Source: Clostridia bacterium (GTDB lineage Bacteria; Bacillota; Clostridia; Oscillospirales; QAKW01). Taken from it: 59,370 nt of DNA. Location: assembly GCA_017440465.1 (NCBI GenBank), contig JAFSHF010000006.1:1-59370 (forward strand). The letters are read 5' to 3'. The notes under the pieces were generated by a model. The model did not search any database. It was given only the letters and a program-made list of their open reading frames with translations, and had not been told where the DNA came from. Made by a program: the position numbers and the translations under genes. Below are positions 18,038-26,134 of the stretch, piece after piece; position 1 is the first letter of the stretch, and the number at the start of each line of letters is the position of its first letter.

Positions 18038-18067
18038 ACAGCACTTCTTCGGAAGTGCTGTTTTTTT
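18038..18067 (+). terminator. Terminator of the S23-type gene
   Basis: 10-bp stem ACAGCACTTC/GAAGTGCTGT with a UUCG tetraloop and seven T. Confidence 0.93.
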
Positions 18068-18069
18068 AT

Positions 18070-18131
18070 CCAAGCCATCGGCTTGGTATGTAATCGCCGA
18101 AGGCGTATGTCATCACCGTAGGTGTATGTTG
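18070..18131. repeat. Mini-hairpin array with GTATGT linkers
   Basis: Three consecutive small palindromes (AAGCCATCGGCTT, CGCCGAAGGCG, CACCGTAGGTG), each followed by (G)TATGT and then AT-containing spacer, repeating about every 19-25 bases. The linker GGTATGTAAT recurs inverted at 40.49 kb. Confidence 0.75.
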
Positions 18132-18146
18132 TTTTTGAACATAATT

Positions 18147-18182
18147 AAAAAGCAACCATTGGATTTCCAATGGTTGCTTTTT
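18147..18182. terminator. Terminator of trxA (symmetrical)
   Basis: 16-bp perfect stem (18147-18162 with 18167-18182), ATTT loop. It lies two bases beyond the trxA stop codon on the minus strand. Confidence 0.9.
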
Positions 18183-18184
18183 CC

Positions 18185-18496
18185 TTATTTCTCCATCATC
18201 TCCAAAAGTTGCTTCTTGGAGCGGGCACCGACCGCCTGGGCGGTGACTTTACCATCTTTAATAACAAAGAGGGTGGGGATGCTCATTACTTGGAATTGAG
18301 CGGCGAGCTCTTGATTTTCATCCACATCCACCTTGCATACCTTGATCTCAGGATGCTCCTCGGCGATCTGGTCCAGCACCGGTGCCAGCAGTTTGCAAGG
18401 GCCGCACCAGGTGGCAAAGAAATCCAGCAAAACAGGTTTTTCGCTTTGCAGAACTTCCTTATCAAAGGTTTCTTTATTGATTTTCAATGCTGCCAT
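18185..18496 (-). CDS. trxA: Thioredoxin
   Basis: 103 residues, full thioredoxin length. Active site WCGPCK with Cys 31 and Cys 34, the cis-proline turn SIPTLFVIKDGK, and the C-terminal helix KKQLLEMMEK. Cytoplasmic disulfide reductase using thioredoxin reductase. AGGAG-type RBS (GGAGGA) 8 bases before the ATG. Its first 23 bases overlap the end of the HAD gene, so the two are translationally linked. Confidence 0.96.
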   Translation of the reverse strand: MAALKINKETFDKEVLQSEKPVLLDFFATWCGPCKLLAPVLDQIAEEHPEIKVCKVDVDENQELAAQFQVMSIPTLFVIKDGKVTAQAVGARSKKQLLEMMEK

Positions 18497-19193
18497 AATT
18501 GGTCTCCTCCGTTTTAATGATATTTATAACCTCCGCAAGGGCGCGGATATTATAATCAATATGATATTCTTTGGGCAGGGGAATATTCTCGGGGTTATAA
18601 AAAACTGTTCGGATCCCTGCATTCATCCCGCCGCGGATATCGCCGGTCAGCGAATCGCCGACGATGATGCATTCTTCTCTCTTGAAGGGAATAGCGGCAA
18701 ATACCGCGTCAAAAAAGCGTTTATTCGGCTTTTCAAACCCAACCCGCTCGGAGATAAAGACACCGTCCAAAAGCCGATCCAAGCCGCTTTTTTCAAGCTT
18801 ACGATCCTGCGCCAGCGCCGTTCCGTTGGTGACCGCGTATTGCTTTACGCACTCCTTGAGTGCCTTGACCGTTTCTTCGCCGCCATCGCAGAAAAAGGCG
18901 TGATCTCCCAAATGAAACTGATAGCTTTTATTAAATTGAGGGACGCAATCGGTGGGGATCCCTTCGGTTTGGAAAAATTCCAAAAACCGCCCTTCCAAAA
19001 CCTCGGGTTTGGTACATTCATTCCGCTCCAGCCGCTGCCACCATTTGCGATTGATCTCAGAATACCGCGCCAACATTTCGTCGGTACATTCGCCTAAATT
19101 GAATTTTTCAAAGCAGGTGCGGATGCCATACTTTTCTGCCTTCAAAAAATCCAGCAGCGTTCCGTCGATATCCCATAAAACGGCCTTAATCAT
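18474..19193 (-). CDS. HAD-superfamily hydrolase (YjjG-like)
   Basis: 239 residues. HAD motif I WDIDGTLLDF near the start (nucleophile Asp 8), motif II around VTNGTA, and motif III/IV EKPNKRFFDAV with IIVGDSLTGDIRGGMNAGI. The helical cap between residues 15 and 90 places it in subfamily I, similar to noncanonical nucleotide phosphatases (YjjG/YfnB). Substrate not determinable. GAGGT RBS. It follows a terminator hairpin after pnp, so it may have reduced read-through or its own weak promoter. Confidence 0.85.
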   Translation of the reverse strand: MIKAVLWDIDGTLLDFLKAEKYGIRTCFEKFNLGECTDEMLARYSEINRKWWQRLERNECTKPEVLEGRFLEFFQTEGIPTDCVPQFNKSYQFHLGDHAFFCDGGEETVKALKECVKQYAVTNGTALAQDRKLEKSGLDRLLDGVFISERVGFEKPNKRFFDAVFAAIPFKREECIIVGDSLTGDIRGGMNAGIRTVFYNPENIPLPKEYHIDYNIRALAEVINIIKTEETNYGSIENQ

Positions 19194-19205
19194 AGTAAAT
19201 ACCTC

Positions 19206-19238
19206 AAAAAATGCGGGGAAGCAGTATTGCTTCCCCGC
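19206..19238 (-). terminator. Terminator after pnp
   Basis: 11-bp stem (19238-19228 with 19223-19213 on the minus strand), four-base loop, then ATTTTTTG, placed between pnp and the HAD gene. Confidence 0.85.
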
Positions 19239-19247
19239 GGATTTTAA

Positions 19248-21371
19248 TTATTCTTCCGATGCTTTCTGCGCATTCTCCATATCGATCAGCGCATCCTTGC
19301 GGGAAAGGTTATAGCGGCCCTTGGAGTCGACCTCCATAAATTTGACCCAGATCTCATCGCCTTCGCTCAGCAGATCTTCCACCTTCTCCACGCGCTTTTT
19401 ATCCAGCTTGGAGATATGAACCAAGCCTTCCTTGCCGGGCGCGAACTCGACAAACGCACCGAATTCCATGATCTTAACGACCTTGGCGCGATAAATAGCA
19501 CCGACTTCGGGCTCAAATACGATTCCCTTGATGATTTCCAGAGCCTGATTGGAAGAGGCAGGATTGGAAGCAGAGATGAATACAGAGCCGTCGTCCTCAA
19601 TATCGATCTTGGCACCGGTATCGGCAACGATCTTTTGAATGACCTTACCGCCGGTACCGATGACCTCGCGGATCTTATCGGGATGGATCTTCAAGGTGAT
19701 GACCTTGGGTGCCCATTCCTTAACATCGGCGCGGGGAGCGGCAATCGCGGGAGCGATTACATTGTCTAAAATATGATAGCGGGCATCGCGGGTCTTTTGC
19801 AGAGCCTCTTTGATGATGGCTTCGGTCAGACCGTCGACCTTGATGTCCATCTGAATGGCGGTGATACCTTTTTTGGTACCGGCCACCTTAAAGTCCATAT
19901 CGCCGAAGAAATCTTCAATACCCTGGATATCGACCATGGTAACGAAGGTATCGTCGGGGCGGGTGATCAAACCGCAGGAAATACCGGCAACAGGTGCCTT
20001 AATGGGCACACCGGCATCCATCAGTGCCAGAGTGGAGCCGCAGATGGCACCCTGAGAGGTGGAACCGTTGGAGGTCAGAACATCCGAAACCAAACGAATG
20101 GTATAGGGGAATTCTTCCACCGAGGGAATGACAGGCTCCAAAGCGCGCTCTGCCAAAGCACCGTGGCCGATCTCGCGGCGGCCGGGGCTGCGGGAGGGCT
20201 TTGCTTCGCCGACGGTGAAGCCGGGCATATTGTAGTGATGGATATAACGCTTGGATTCCACGTTATCCAGACCGTCTAAGATCTGCTCTTCGCTGACCAT
20301 ACCCAAAGTACATACCGTCATAACCTGGGTCTTGCCGCGGGCGAAAAGACCGCAACCGTGCACCTTGGGCAGCAGATCGACTTCGCCCCAGAGCGGGCGC
20401 ATATCATTGAGACCGCGATCGTCCACACGCTTGCCCTCTTCGGAGATCCAGTTGCGAACGATATATTTCTGCAGTTTATAAAGGCAATCGCCCAGCAGGT
20501 AAGCATCATCGCCCAATTCTTCGGCAAAACGCTCTTCCACCTTCTTGGTGACTTCCTTAATGTTGTTGTCGCGGGTTTCCTTATCGGAAGTGTGCAATGC
20601 TTCCTTCATCATCTCTTCGGCAAAATCCTTGACAGTTTCGAAAAGATCATGGGGAACATCATAGGAATCAAAACCAAACTTCTCTTTGCCGATCTCAGCA
20701 ACGATGCCGTTGATGAACTCGATCAGCTTAACGTTGGCTGCATGGCCTGCCATAATGGCTTCCAGCATCTTATCTTCGGGAACTTCGTTGGCACCCGCTT
20801 CGATCATGGTGACCTTCTTAGCAGAAGAAGCAACGGTAACCGCCATATCGGAATGAGCGCGTTGCTCTTCGGTGGGGTTCATGACGATCTCGCCGTCCAC
20901 CAAACCGACAGAAACACCGCTGATGGGGCCTGCGAAAGGAATGTCGGAGATGGAAAGGGCGATGGACGCACCGATCATACCGACGATCTCGGGAATGCAA
21001 TCTTGGTCTACTGCCATAATGGTCAGGTTGACGTTGACATCATTACGCATATCCTTGGGGAAGAGGGGGCGGATGGAGCGGTCGATGACGCGGCTGCTCA
21101 AGATCGCCTTCTCAGAGGGGCGACCCTCTCTCTTCAAAAATCCGCCGGGGATCTTGCCTGCGGCATACATTCTTTCCTCAAAATCAACCGAAAGGGGGAA
21201 GAAATCAATGCCGTCGCGGGGCTTGGCGGAAGCGGTAGCGGTAGCCAGAACAACGGTATCACCGTAGCGCACCAGTGCGCTTCCGTTGGCAAGCTGAGCA
21301 AATTTACCGGTCTGAACGGTTAAGGTTCTGCCGGCAAACTCGGTAGTAAAAATCTTGTGGTTTTCGTACAT
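19248..21371 (-). CDS. pnp: Polyribonucleotide nucleotidyltransferase (PNPase)
   Basis: 707 residues. Two RNase PH cores (first from residue 1, second with GRREIGHGALAERALEPVIP), a KH domain (IREVIGTGGKVIQKI) and an S1 domain (GAIYRAKVVKIMEFGAFVEF). Phosphorolytic 3'-5' exoribonuclease of the RNA degradosome. AAGGAG precedes the ATG at 21371; the ORF extension upstream has no RBS. It follows rpsO, the widely conserved rpsO-pnp order, and its leader carries a long hairpin. Confidence 0.97.
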   Translation of the reverse strand: MYENHKIFTTEFAGRTLTVQTGKFAQLANGSALVRYGDTVVLATATASAKPRDGIDFFPLSVDFEERMYAAGKIPGGFLKREGRPSEKAILSSRVIDRSIRPLFPKDMRNDVNVNLTIMAVDQDCIPEIVGMIGASIALSISDIPFAGPISGVSVGLVDGEIVMNPTEEQRAHSDMAVTVASSAKKVTMIEAGANEVPEDKMLEAIMAGHAANVKLIEFINGIVAEIGKEKFGFDSYDVPHDLFETVKDFAEEMMKEALHTSDKETRDNNIKEVTKKVEERFAEELGDDAYLLGDCLYKLQKYIVRNWISEEGKRVDDRGLNDMRPLWGEVDLLPKVHGCGLFARGKTQVMTVCTLGMVSEEQILDGLDNVESKRYIHHYNMPGFTVGEAKPSRSPGRREIGHGALAERALEPVIPSVEEFPYTIRLVSDVLTSNGSTSQGAICGSTLALMDAGVPIKAPVAGISCGLITRPDDTFVTMVDIQGIEDFFGDMDFKVAGTKKGITAIQMDIKVDGLTEAIIKEALQKTRDARYHILDNVIAPAIAAPRADVKEWAPKVITLKIHPDKIREVIGTGGKVIQKIVADTGAKIDIEDDGSVFISASNPASSNQALEIIKGIVFEPEVGAIYRAKVVKIMEFGAFVEFAPGKEGLVHISKLDKKRVEKVEDLLSEGDEIWVKFMEVDSKGRYNLSRKDALIDMENAQKASEE

Positions 21372-21424
21372 AGTTTTTTCTCCTTCTTTTAAATTTCGAT
21401 TTCCCATTTCAAGAAGGATTTTTA

Positions 21425-21471
21425 GCACTTAATCCAACCGCTTTTAGCGGCAAAGCGGCTGGATTAACTGC
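21425..21471 (-). promoter_or_regulatory. Long hairpin in the pnp leader (candidate RNase III site)
   Basis: A 20-base-pair-long stem (21471-21452 with 21444-21425) containing one mismatch and one G-U pair, 7-base loop, about 54 bases before the pnp start. In E. coli the pnp leader hairpin is cut by RNase III and autoregulated by PNPase; the same is inferred here by position. Confidence 0.7.
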
Positions 21472-21500
21472 TAAATGTTCCGCTCTCAAAATGGGAAAGA

Positions 21501-21535
21501 GGCGGAAAAGGAAGGGTAAACTTCCTTTTTCCGCC
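21501..21535 (-). terminator. rpsO 3' hairpin, likely partial terminator or processing site
   Basis: GGCGGAAAAAGGAAG/CTTCCTTTTCCGCC stem, almost perfect, 11 bases after the rpsO stop. The 3' flank has no clean T run, so it may be a stabiliser or processing hairpin, with read-through into pnp. Confidence 0.6.
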
Positions 21536-21546
21536 CGCTTTTGCAA

Positions 21547-21813
21547 TTACTTTCTGATGTTGAGCTTTTCGATGATCGCACGGTAGCGATTAATGTCGAC
21601 TTTGGTCAGGTAGTTCAGAAGATTTCTTCTGTTACCAACCATCTTCAACAAACCGCGACGGGAGTGATGATCATTGGGGTTCTTCTTCAGATGCTCGGTC
21701 AGCTCATTGATGCGAGCAGTCAGGATCGCGATCTGGACTTCGGGAGAACCGGTGTCCTTCTCGTGCAACTTATTTGCATCGATCACAGAATTCTTAATGT
21801 CCTTTTTCAGCAT
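21547..21813 (-). CDS. rpsO: Ribosomal protein uS15
   Basis: 88 residues, standard S15 length. Signatures [19 protein letters not shown] and [21 protein letters not shown]; ends IIEKLNIRK. The start is the ATG in frame with MLKKDIK, preceded by AAGGTGA; the longer open frame upstream is the leader. Binds 16S rRNA central domain. First gene of rpsO-pnp. Confidence 0.97.
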   Translation of the reverse strand: MLKKDIKNSVIDANKLHEKDTGSPEVQIAILTARINELTEHLKKNPNDHHSRRGLLKMVGNRRNLLNYLTKVDINRYRAIIEKLNIRK

Positions 21814-21906
21814 TTCTCTATTCACCTTTCTTTCAGATTTGTCCGGCCAAAGCTGAGTTGCCGCCTCGGTGAAAGGCGCGTAACCAAGCTCGGTCATACT
21901 GACAGC
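21814..21906 (-). promoter_or_regulatory. Candidate S15 autoregulatory leader
   Basis: The ~93-base leader between the rpsO promoter and start can form short helices: ACC/UGGU around GAGCU, GCCU/AGGC around UUCACCG, and an enclosing UGUC/GACA. S15 leaders in many phyla use unrelated folds, so this is a structural guess. Confidence 0.4.
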
Positions 21907-21912
21907 CAGATT

Positions 21913-21941
21913 ATTATACACCACCTTTTTCAAAAAGTAAA
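21913..21941 (-). promoter_or_regulatory. Promoter of rpsO-pnp
   Basis: TTTACT (21941-21936), 17-base spacer, TATAAT (21918-21913). Confidence 0.85.
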
Positions 21942-22012
21942 GCATTTTTTTATTATAATACATATTTGTTTGCTTTTGCGGGGAAGGAAGACATCCTTTT
22001 TTGGATTATACC

Positions 22013-22041
22013 TTGCAATTTCCTTTATATTCATTTATAAT
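22013..22041 (+). promoter_or_regulatory. Promoter of the lipoprotein/two-component operon
   Basis: TTGCAA (22013-22018), 17-base spacer, TATAAT (22036-22041). Confidence 0.85.
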
Positions 22042-22078
22042 ATAAAATTGGTACATTATAATTAAAAGAGGTTTATTA

Positions 22079-23356
22079 ATGAAGAAAACAAAATTAATAT
22101 CCTTCATATTGATTTTAGCGTTGTTGCTTTCGGGTTGCTCCCTGCCCGGCGGGGAGACCGGCCTGATGCTGATCCCGCCGATGATGAGTTCCCGCAGAGA
22201 AGCGCTGACCAAAGCCATCAAGGCGGCGGTGGGGGAAAGCTATGAATTGGTCTATCCCCAAGAGGGCTCTTATCGGACCGGCATTGTCTCCAAAGATTTG
22301 GACGGCGACGATAAGACCGAAGCCATCTGCTTTTATCGCCCCACCTCGTCGGGCGCAAAGCTGGGATTTTTGGTGATGAAAAATAATGAAGACGGAAGCT
22401 GGTCGCAGGTGGCGAAAAGCGTCAGCGCGGCCGCCTCGGTCGGCAAAGTGGAATTCGGCGATCTCAATGGCGACGGTATTTATGAGATCATCGTCGGCTG
22501 GCAGTATCTCTCCGATGCCGACGGGAGTTATGAGATCTTTTCCATCGATCAGGGCAAAGCGGTCAGCCATCATACCGGTCTGTATTCCAGCTTTATTTTG
22601 ATGGGCAGCCGCCCCGAACGGTTGCTGGTCTTAAATCGCAACACCGCCACCAAAGCGGTCACCGCCTCTTTGGTAGGGCAAACTAAAGATACCTTTGGGG
22701 TCATTAATACCGTTGCAATGAACGATCGGTCGACCGACTTTTTGAATTTCATCTCCGCCAAGACCACCCAGGGCAATCCCGCGGTCTATGTGGATGAATC
22801 GCTGGAAAGCGGCCAGACCACCACCGAAGTGTTGGTCATCAACGATCAAAACCGCCTGACCAATGAACTTTTAAACCAATTGAATTCTGCCGCATTGCGC
22901 TATACCGCGGTCCCCTGCCGCGATACCGATAATGACGGAATCCCGGAGGTTCCCTCGGAGGAAGCCTTGCCTTCCTACCTGCGCAACGGTGTGGAGGAAA
23001 ACCTTTATTTGATCCATTGGAATCAATTTGACGGAACCAACCTGATTCCCAAGAGCCGTTCCTTTGTGGATACTACCGAAAAATTCATTCTCAATTTCCC
23101 AAAAGGTTGGTATGGAAGGGTGACGGTGGAACGCCAAGCCAATTCCGACCGCGCCTTCGCGTTTAAGACAATGCGGGGCGAGCAGTTGTTTGTGATCCGC
23201 GTTTATGCCCTTTCGGAATATAATGATGAAATGGGAACCGCAGGGTGGCGCAAGTTATATGAAGACAGTGATCATGTCTATACCGTTTTTTGCGAAGAAG
23301 AAAACTCGATGAAGATCGACTATACCGAGGTCTATAGTCTGTTCAATGTTATTTGA
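22079..23356 (+). CDS. Lipoprotein with FG-GAP/VCBS-like calcium loops
   Basis: 425 residues. Lipobox LLSGC with Cys 20. Asp/Asn-rich loops DLDGD (73-77), DLNGDG (128-133) and DTDNDGIPE resemble the Ca2+-binding turns of FG-GAP/VCBS repeats, suggesting a beta-propeller outside the membrane. The C-terminal third (FILNFPKGWYGRVTVER...) is a separate domain. It is the first gene before a response regulator and histidine kinase, 12 bases apart, so it could be an accessory sensor. No catalytic motif seen. Confidence 0.75.
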   Translation: MKKTKLISFILILALLLSGCSLPGGETGLMLIPPMMSSRREALTKAIKAAVGESYELVYPQEGSYRTGIVSKDLDGDDKTEAICFYRPTSSGAKLGFLVMKNNEDGSWSQVAKSVSAAASVGKVEFGDLNGDGIYEIIVGWQYLSDADGSYEIFSIDQGKAVSHHTGLYSSFILMGSRPERLLVLNRNTATKAVTASLVGQTKDTFGVINTVAMNDRSTDFLNFISAKTTQGNPAVYVDESLESGQTTTEVLVINDQNRLTNELLNQLNSAALRYTAVPCRDTDNDGIPEVPSEEALPSYLRNGVEENLYLIHWNQFDGTNLIPKSRSFVDTTEKFILNFPKGWYGRVTVERQANSDRAFAFKTMRGEQLFVIRVYALSEYNDEMGTAGWRKLYEDSDHVYTVFCEEENSMKIDYTEVYSLFNVI

Positions 23357-23368
23357 GGTGAGTGAAGA

Positions 23369-24070
23369 ATGAAAAAAGTATTGATTTTAGAAGACGAAGA
23401 AGCGATCCGCGCATTTGTCGTATTAAATATGAAGCGCGCCGGCTACGAAACTATCGAGGCGGCAAGCGGCGAAGAAGCCTTGGAACTGTTTGATAAGCAT
23501 CCCGATATCGATATCGCGGTGTTGGACGTGATGCTGCCGGGGATCGATGGGCTGGAGGTCTGCAAGACCATCCGCGCCTCCAATCAAAAGATCGGTATCA
23601 TTATGCTCACCGCCAAGGCGCAGGAAAACGATAAGGTGGCGGGCTTGATGAACGGCGCCGATGATTATGTGGCAAAACCCTTCTCTCCGCTGGAGCTGAT
23701 CGTTCGGGTGGATAGCCTTTATCGCCGCGTCCAGATGATGAAGGGAATTGTGATCGAAAGTAGTGACGAACTCAAATCGGCTCCCTTTGTTCTCAATGTC
23801 AAAAGCCGCAAACTGACCAAGGGCGAAAAGCGGATCGAAGTTACCCAGGTGGAATTTCAGTTGATGAAGCATTTTCTGGAGAATACCGGCAAGGCATTCT
23901 CCCGCGAGGAGATCTTCCGTACCGTTTGGGGCGATCAGTTCACCGGCGACCGCCAAAAGATCGTGGATGTGAATATCCGCCGCCTGCGGTTGAAGATCGA
24001 AGATGATCCCTCTAAACCGGTCTATATCCAGACCGTCTGGGGCTATGGGTATCGCTGGGGCAATGAATAA
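23369..24070 (+). CDS. Two-component response regulator, OmpR/PhoB family
   Basis: 233 residues. Receiver domain with the acidic pair EDE (8-10), phosphoacceptor Asp 53 (VLDVMLPGIDG), the conserved Thr in MLTAKAQ and Lys in AKPFSPLEL. C-terminal winged helix (VNIRRLRLKIEDDPSKPVYIQTVWGYGYRW). DNA-binding transcription factor. Its last codons overlap the kinase start by 8 bases (ATGAATAA), so the pair is co-translated. Confidence 0.96.
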   Translation: MKKVLILEDEEAIRAFVVLNMKRAGYETIEAASGEEALELFDKHPDIDIAVLDVMLPGIDGLEVCKTIRASNQKIGIIMLTAKAQENDKVAGLMNGADDYVAKPFSPLELIVRVDSLYRRVQMMKGIVIESSDELKSAPFVLNVKSRKLTKGEKRIEVTQVEFQLMKHFLENTGKAFSREEIFRTVWGDQFTGDRQKIVDVNIRRLRLKIEDDPSKPVYIQTVWGYGYRWGNE

Positions 24071-25565
24071 GCAGACTTTTTTTGAAAAACTGAAGAATTG
24101 GGCGGTGACCGCCTATCGGGAGATCCGGCGCTGGATCGAATTGGCGCAAAAGCGGGTGTTTACAGGTATTACCCGCCGCTGGCTCTTTAATATCTTCGGC
24201 GTCATCCTGATCGTCGTCGTTTTGACCTTCTCGGTGCTGAGCGTTATGATCAAAAGTTTCTATTATTCGGAATGTACCAGTACGCTAAAGAACAGCGGCG
24301 AATATATGACGCGGTATTTTGAAGACCATATCTACCCGCAGTATCATAGCATTTCTGCCGGCTTTATGGCGATGGTTGAAGACTTTGAAGATAAAAGCAC
24401 CATGGAGATGCAGGTGATCTCCCTTAGCGGGAATGCCATTTATTCCTCCACCGGCTTTGCCATCGAAGAACTCAACGAGACCCCCGACCTTGTGCAGGCG
24501 CAGGAGGGAAAGACCTCCAGCTGGATCGGCTATAACGCCCCTTCGGATGAGCGGGTGGTCAGCGTATCGTTGCCGCTGTATACCGACGATGGCGTGCTGG
24601 TGGGTACCGTTCGGATGATGTCTTCCCTGCGGCAGGTGGATCGCACCTTAGCAACGGTGAATTTGATCATTTTCGGTATCGGTGCCTGCATTATTTTACT
24701 GACCGCCTTTACCGGTACCTACTTTATTAAGTCCATTATCATACCGGTCAGCGATATCAACGAAACGGCGATGGAGATTGCCAAAGGGGATATGACCGCG
24801 CGGGTGAAGGCGTTGGAAAAGAGCGATGAGATCGCGCAGTTGGGTCATTCCATCAATGTGATGGCGGAAGAACTTTCCCAGACCGAGCGGTTGAAGAATG
24901 AGTTTATCTCTTCCATCTCCCATGAACTGCGCACCCCGCTGACCGCCATCCGCGGCTGGACGGAGACCATGCTTGCCGCCGATGAATCGATGGATTCCAC
25001 CACCCGCCGCGGTGTGGAGATCATCTATAGCGAGACCGAGCGGCTTTCCAAGATGGTGGAAGAGCTGTTGGATATGTCCCGCCTGCAAAACGGCAGTATG
25101 AAACTCTCGGTGGAGCAGACGGATCTGCTGGCGGAGTTTGAAGAGACGGTATTTATGATGAGTGAGCGCGCCAAAAGCGAGCAGATCACCATCGAATACG
25201 TCCCCGAAGAGGATTCCATTCCCGCTCTGGTCGATAAGGATCGGGTCAAGCAGGTCTTCTTCAATGTGATCGATAACGCGATCAAGCATTCTCATCCGCA
25301 GGGGCGGATTGAAATTGCGGCGCGGTTGCAGGAAGATCAAGCGGCATTTATTGTGCAGGATTATGGCGAAGGCATCAGCGAAGAAGACCTTCCTCATATT
25401 AAGGATATGTTCTATAAAGGTTCTTCCCAAAAGCGCGGAAGCGGAATCGGGCTGGGTGTTTCAGACGAGATTATGCGGCTCCACGGCGGGTCGCTGGAGA
25501 TCGAAAGTACCCTCAATGTCGGAACGGTGGTCACCATCCGCTTCCCGGTGGAAAGCACCGAATAA
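24063..25565 (+). CDS. Sensor histidine kinase (HisKA-HATPase)
   Basis: 500 residues. Two membrane helices (about 41-63 and 199-220) flank an extracytoplasmic PAS/Cache-sized domain. Then HAMP, the H-box SISHELRTPLTAIRGW (His 287), N-box NVIDNAIKHSHP, and G-boxes DYGEGIS and GSGIGLG. The start at 24063 overlaps the regulator gene; the longer frame upstream lies inside it. Signal unknown; the operon's PAP2 and RCC1 proteins hint at an envelope role. Confidence 0.95.
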   Translation: MNKQTFFEKLKNWAVTAYREIRRWIELAQKRVFTGITRRWLFNIFGVILIVVVLTFSVLSVMIKSFYYSECTSTLKNSGEYMTRYFEDHIYPQYHSISAGFMAMVEDFEDKSTMEMQVISLSGNAIYSSTGFAIEELNETPDLVQAQEGKTSSWIGYNAPSDERVVSVSLPLYTDDGVLVGTVRMMSSLRQVDRTLATVNLIIFGIGACIILLTAFTGTYFIKSIIIPVSDINETAMEIAKGDMTARVKALEKSDEIAQLGHSINVMAEELSQTERLKNEFISSISHELRTPLTAIRGWTETMLAADESMDSTTRRGVEIIYSETERLSKMVEELLDMSRLQNGSMKLSVEQTDLLAEFEETVFMMSERAKSEQITIEYVPEEDSIPALVDKDRVKQVFFNVIDNAIKHSHPQGRIEIAARLQEDQAAFIVQDYGEGISEEDLPHIKDMFYKGSSQKRGSGIGLGVSDEIMRLHGGSLEIESTLNVGTVVTIRFPVESTE

Positions 25566-25603
25566 ATTGTGTGAATTAAGAAAGGCAAAAGAAACTAAAA
25601 ATT

Positions 25604-26134
25604 ATGGATATGGCAATTCTTCATTGGATCCAAGAAAATATTGTGGCCGATTGGCTGACCCCGCTGATGCGGTGCATCACCTTTTTCGGGGAATACGGCG
25701 CAGGCTGGATCCTTTTGGCGTTGGGGCTTTTGATCCCCAAGAAGACGCGATGGATGGGTTTATCGGTGGGCGCAGCGCTGCTGCTGGGTCTGCTGCTGGG
25801 CGAGTTCGGCATCAAAAATCTCATCTGCCGCCCGCGCCCCTTTGTGGCGGAGGAGATGGCGCTGTTGATTCCTGCGCCCCATGGCTTTTCCTGCCCCTCC
25901 GGGCATACCACTTCCTCCTTTGCGGCGGCAACCTCGCTGTTCCTCTATCATAAAAAATGGGGTGCGGTTGCCTTGGTGATGGCAGGTTTGGTCGCCTTTT
26001 CCAGAATGTATTTCTTTGTCCATTATCTTACCGACGTGTTGTTTGGTGTGGTTTTGGGGATCGCCTGCGCTTTGGCGGCGCGGTGGATCATTCAAAAAAT
26101 CCGAACCGCTACCGTTCGAAAGGAGCAAATGTAA
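25604..26134 (+). CDS. PAP2-family membrane phosphatase
   Basis: 176 residues, about five membrane helices. The PAP2 triad is intact: KNLICRPRPF, CPSGHTTSSFA, and SRMYFFVHYLTD (nucleophile-region His). Such proteins dephosphorylate undecaprenyl pyrophosphate or phosphatidic acid or PGP at the membrane surface. Ends in TAATG, which overlaps the next start. Likely part of the two-component operon. Confidence 0.9.
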   Translation: MDMAILHWIQENIVADWLTPLMRCITFFGEYGAGWILLALGLLIPKKTRWMGLSVGAALLLGLLLGEFGIKNLICRPRPFVAEEMALLIPAPHGFSCPSGHTTSSFAAATSLFLYHKKWGAVALVMAGLVAFSRMYFFVHYLTDVLFGVVLGIACALAARWIIQKIRTATVRKEQM

